From Arenibacter catalasegens (GTDB lineage Bacteria; Bacteroidota; Bacteroidia; Flavobacteriales; Flavobacteriaceae): a DNA stretch of 33,213 bases. The notes beneath the pieces are model-generated. The model was not told the DNA's origin. It saw nothing but the letters and a program-made list of their open reading frames with translations, and searched no databases. Location: positions 1 to 33,213 of the forward strand of contig NZ_PHQQ01000039.1 in NCBI RefSeq assembly GCF_002909235.1, in the 5' to 3' direction. Of this stretch, positions 32,741 to 33,213 are shown one piece after another (the first letter of the stretch is position 1; the number at the start of each line of letters is the position of its first letter). The position numbers and the translations under genes were made by a program.

Positions 32741-33103
32741 TTATTTGCCGTCAGCTCTTTCTTTATGGCGTTGCATTCCTTTGCCTCTTCTATGGCCTTC
32801 TCTGTTCATTTTCATTTTCTCCCATTTTTCATACTGATCATTATTCAGTATTTTTTTCATCTTTTCCTTTTGAGCGATTTGACGATCCAACATGGTCGTT
32901 TTCATAGTATAACGCTCTTCCGAAGTCAATTTTTTAGCCTCACCGCTTTCCCTTTTAGCTTTCATTTCTTTCATTTTCTCTGCACGGTCCTTGGCATTAT
33001 CCAAGTTTAAACTCTGAATTTGCTTTTGTTGGGCATCTGTAAGGTCTAGGGCCAAGGTCATCTGCTTGGTTTGTAGGGTGGCCATTTGTTGGATCAAGAC
33101 CAA
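32741..33103 (-). CDS. Spy/LTXXQ-like helical protein, N-terminus missing
   Basis: The frame of up to 120 residues is a charged helical protein with MATLQTKQMTLALDLTDAQQ, then KKLTSEERYTMKTTMLDRQI and an Arg/His-rich end. It resembles small periplasmic Spy-like proteins of Bacteroidota, in which a signal peptide and a short linker precede this segment. Here a stop codon lies just upstream of the TTG at 33103, and no signal peptide frame is seen, so the N-terminal part seems lost. AATCTTTG, one base off the -7 consensus, lies upstream (minus strand, 33118-33125). The ATG at 33085 is an alternative start. It may be a decayed gene. Confidence 0.6.
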   Translation of the reverse strand: MVLIQQMATLQTKQMTLALDLTDAQQKQIQSLNLDNAKDRAEKMKEMKAKRESGEAKKLTSEERYTMKTTMLDRQIAQKEKMKKILNNDQYEKWEKMKMNREGHRRGKGMQRHKERADGK

Positions 33104-33213
33104 TTGTTGTGTTTATGCAAAGATTGTAGTTAGTCTATAAAGGAAGAATTCTACATTTTTCACACCCCTGAACTGTGCCCTAAAAGCTTTTATTTTTGCA
33201 TTGAACGATTCTG

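Overview
The window comes from a member of the Bacteroidota, most likely family Flavobacteriaceae. This is judged from AT-rich DNA, promoters of the TAnnTTTG type, weak or absent Shine-Dalgarno sequences before most genes, and families typical of that group: BfmA/BtgA and MobB-type mobilization proteins, GSCFA, DUF4230, DUF5522, OMP_b-brl-type outer-membrane proteins and a long aromatic amino acid hydroxylase. Genus and species cannot be told from the sequence alone.

Positions 1 to about 7,860 are the end of an integrated mobile element (ICE, IME or a decayed island) abutting the 3' side of an initiator tRNA-Met gene (7863-7935). All its genes are on the minus strand: a small basic protein, a single-stranded DNA-binding protein, a DUF6876-like gene, a 65-residue hypothetical, then BfmA/BtgA and a MobB-type relaxase behind a cluster of stem-loops that is a candidate transfer origin. 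The DUF6876-like gene is split by a 3.5-kb second-order element made of three overlapping tyrosine recombinase genes with 34-bp terminal inverted repeats, a RIT (recombinases in trio) element. Joining the host sequence at a shared 7-bp repeat restores an uninterrupted 126-residue frame. Between the small basic gene and the tRNA lies a non-coding array of three diverged 210-bp units, each with a hairpin whose sequence changes while its pairing is kept.

From 7,936 onward the content is chromosomal. It holds an NhaC-type antiporter, era, a small two-helix membrane protein, an orphan NeuD/PglD-type acetyltransferase, der and a large outer-membrane beta-barrel protein. A minus-strand operon follows (M23 peptidase, MerR-type regulator, LemA, two TPM-domain proteins), then alaS, a GSCFA plus DUF4230 pair, a CE15-type esterase, an aromatic amino acid hydroxylase with a long extra C-terminal region, a DUF4136 lipoprotein, a DUF5522 protein and a four-gene plus-strand operon ending in hemL. 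A Spy-like helical protein that appears to lack its N-terminus closes the window.

The chromosomal gaps carry palindromic repeats (8122-8180, 10857-10942, 23126-23288) and, between two convergent genes at 16950-17168, an array in which ATT recurs every 8 bp for 22 consecutive units with a single substitution. The observations most worth following are the 210-bp array, the RIT insertion and its end structure, the octamer array and the stem-loop cluster upstream of the mobilization genes.
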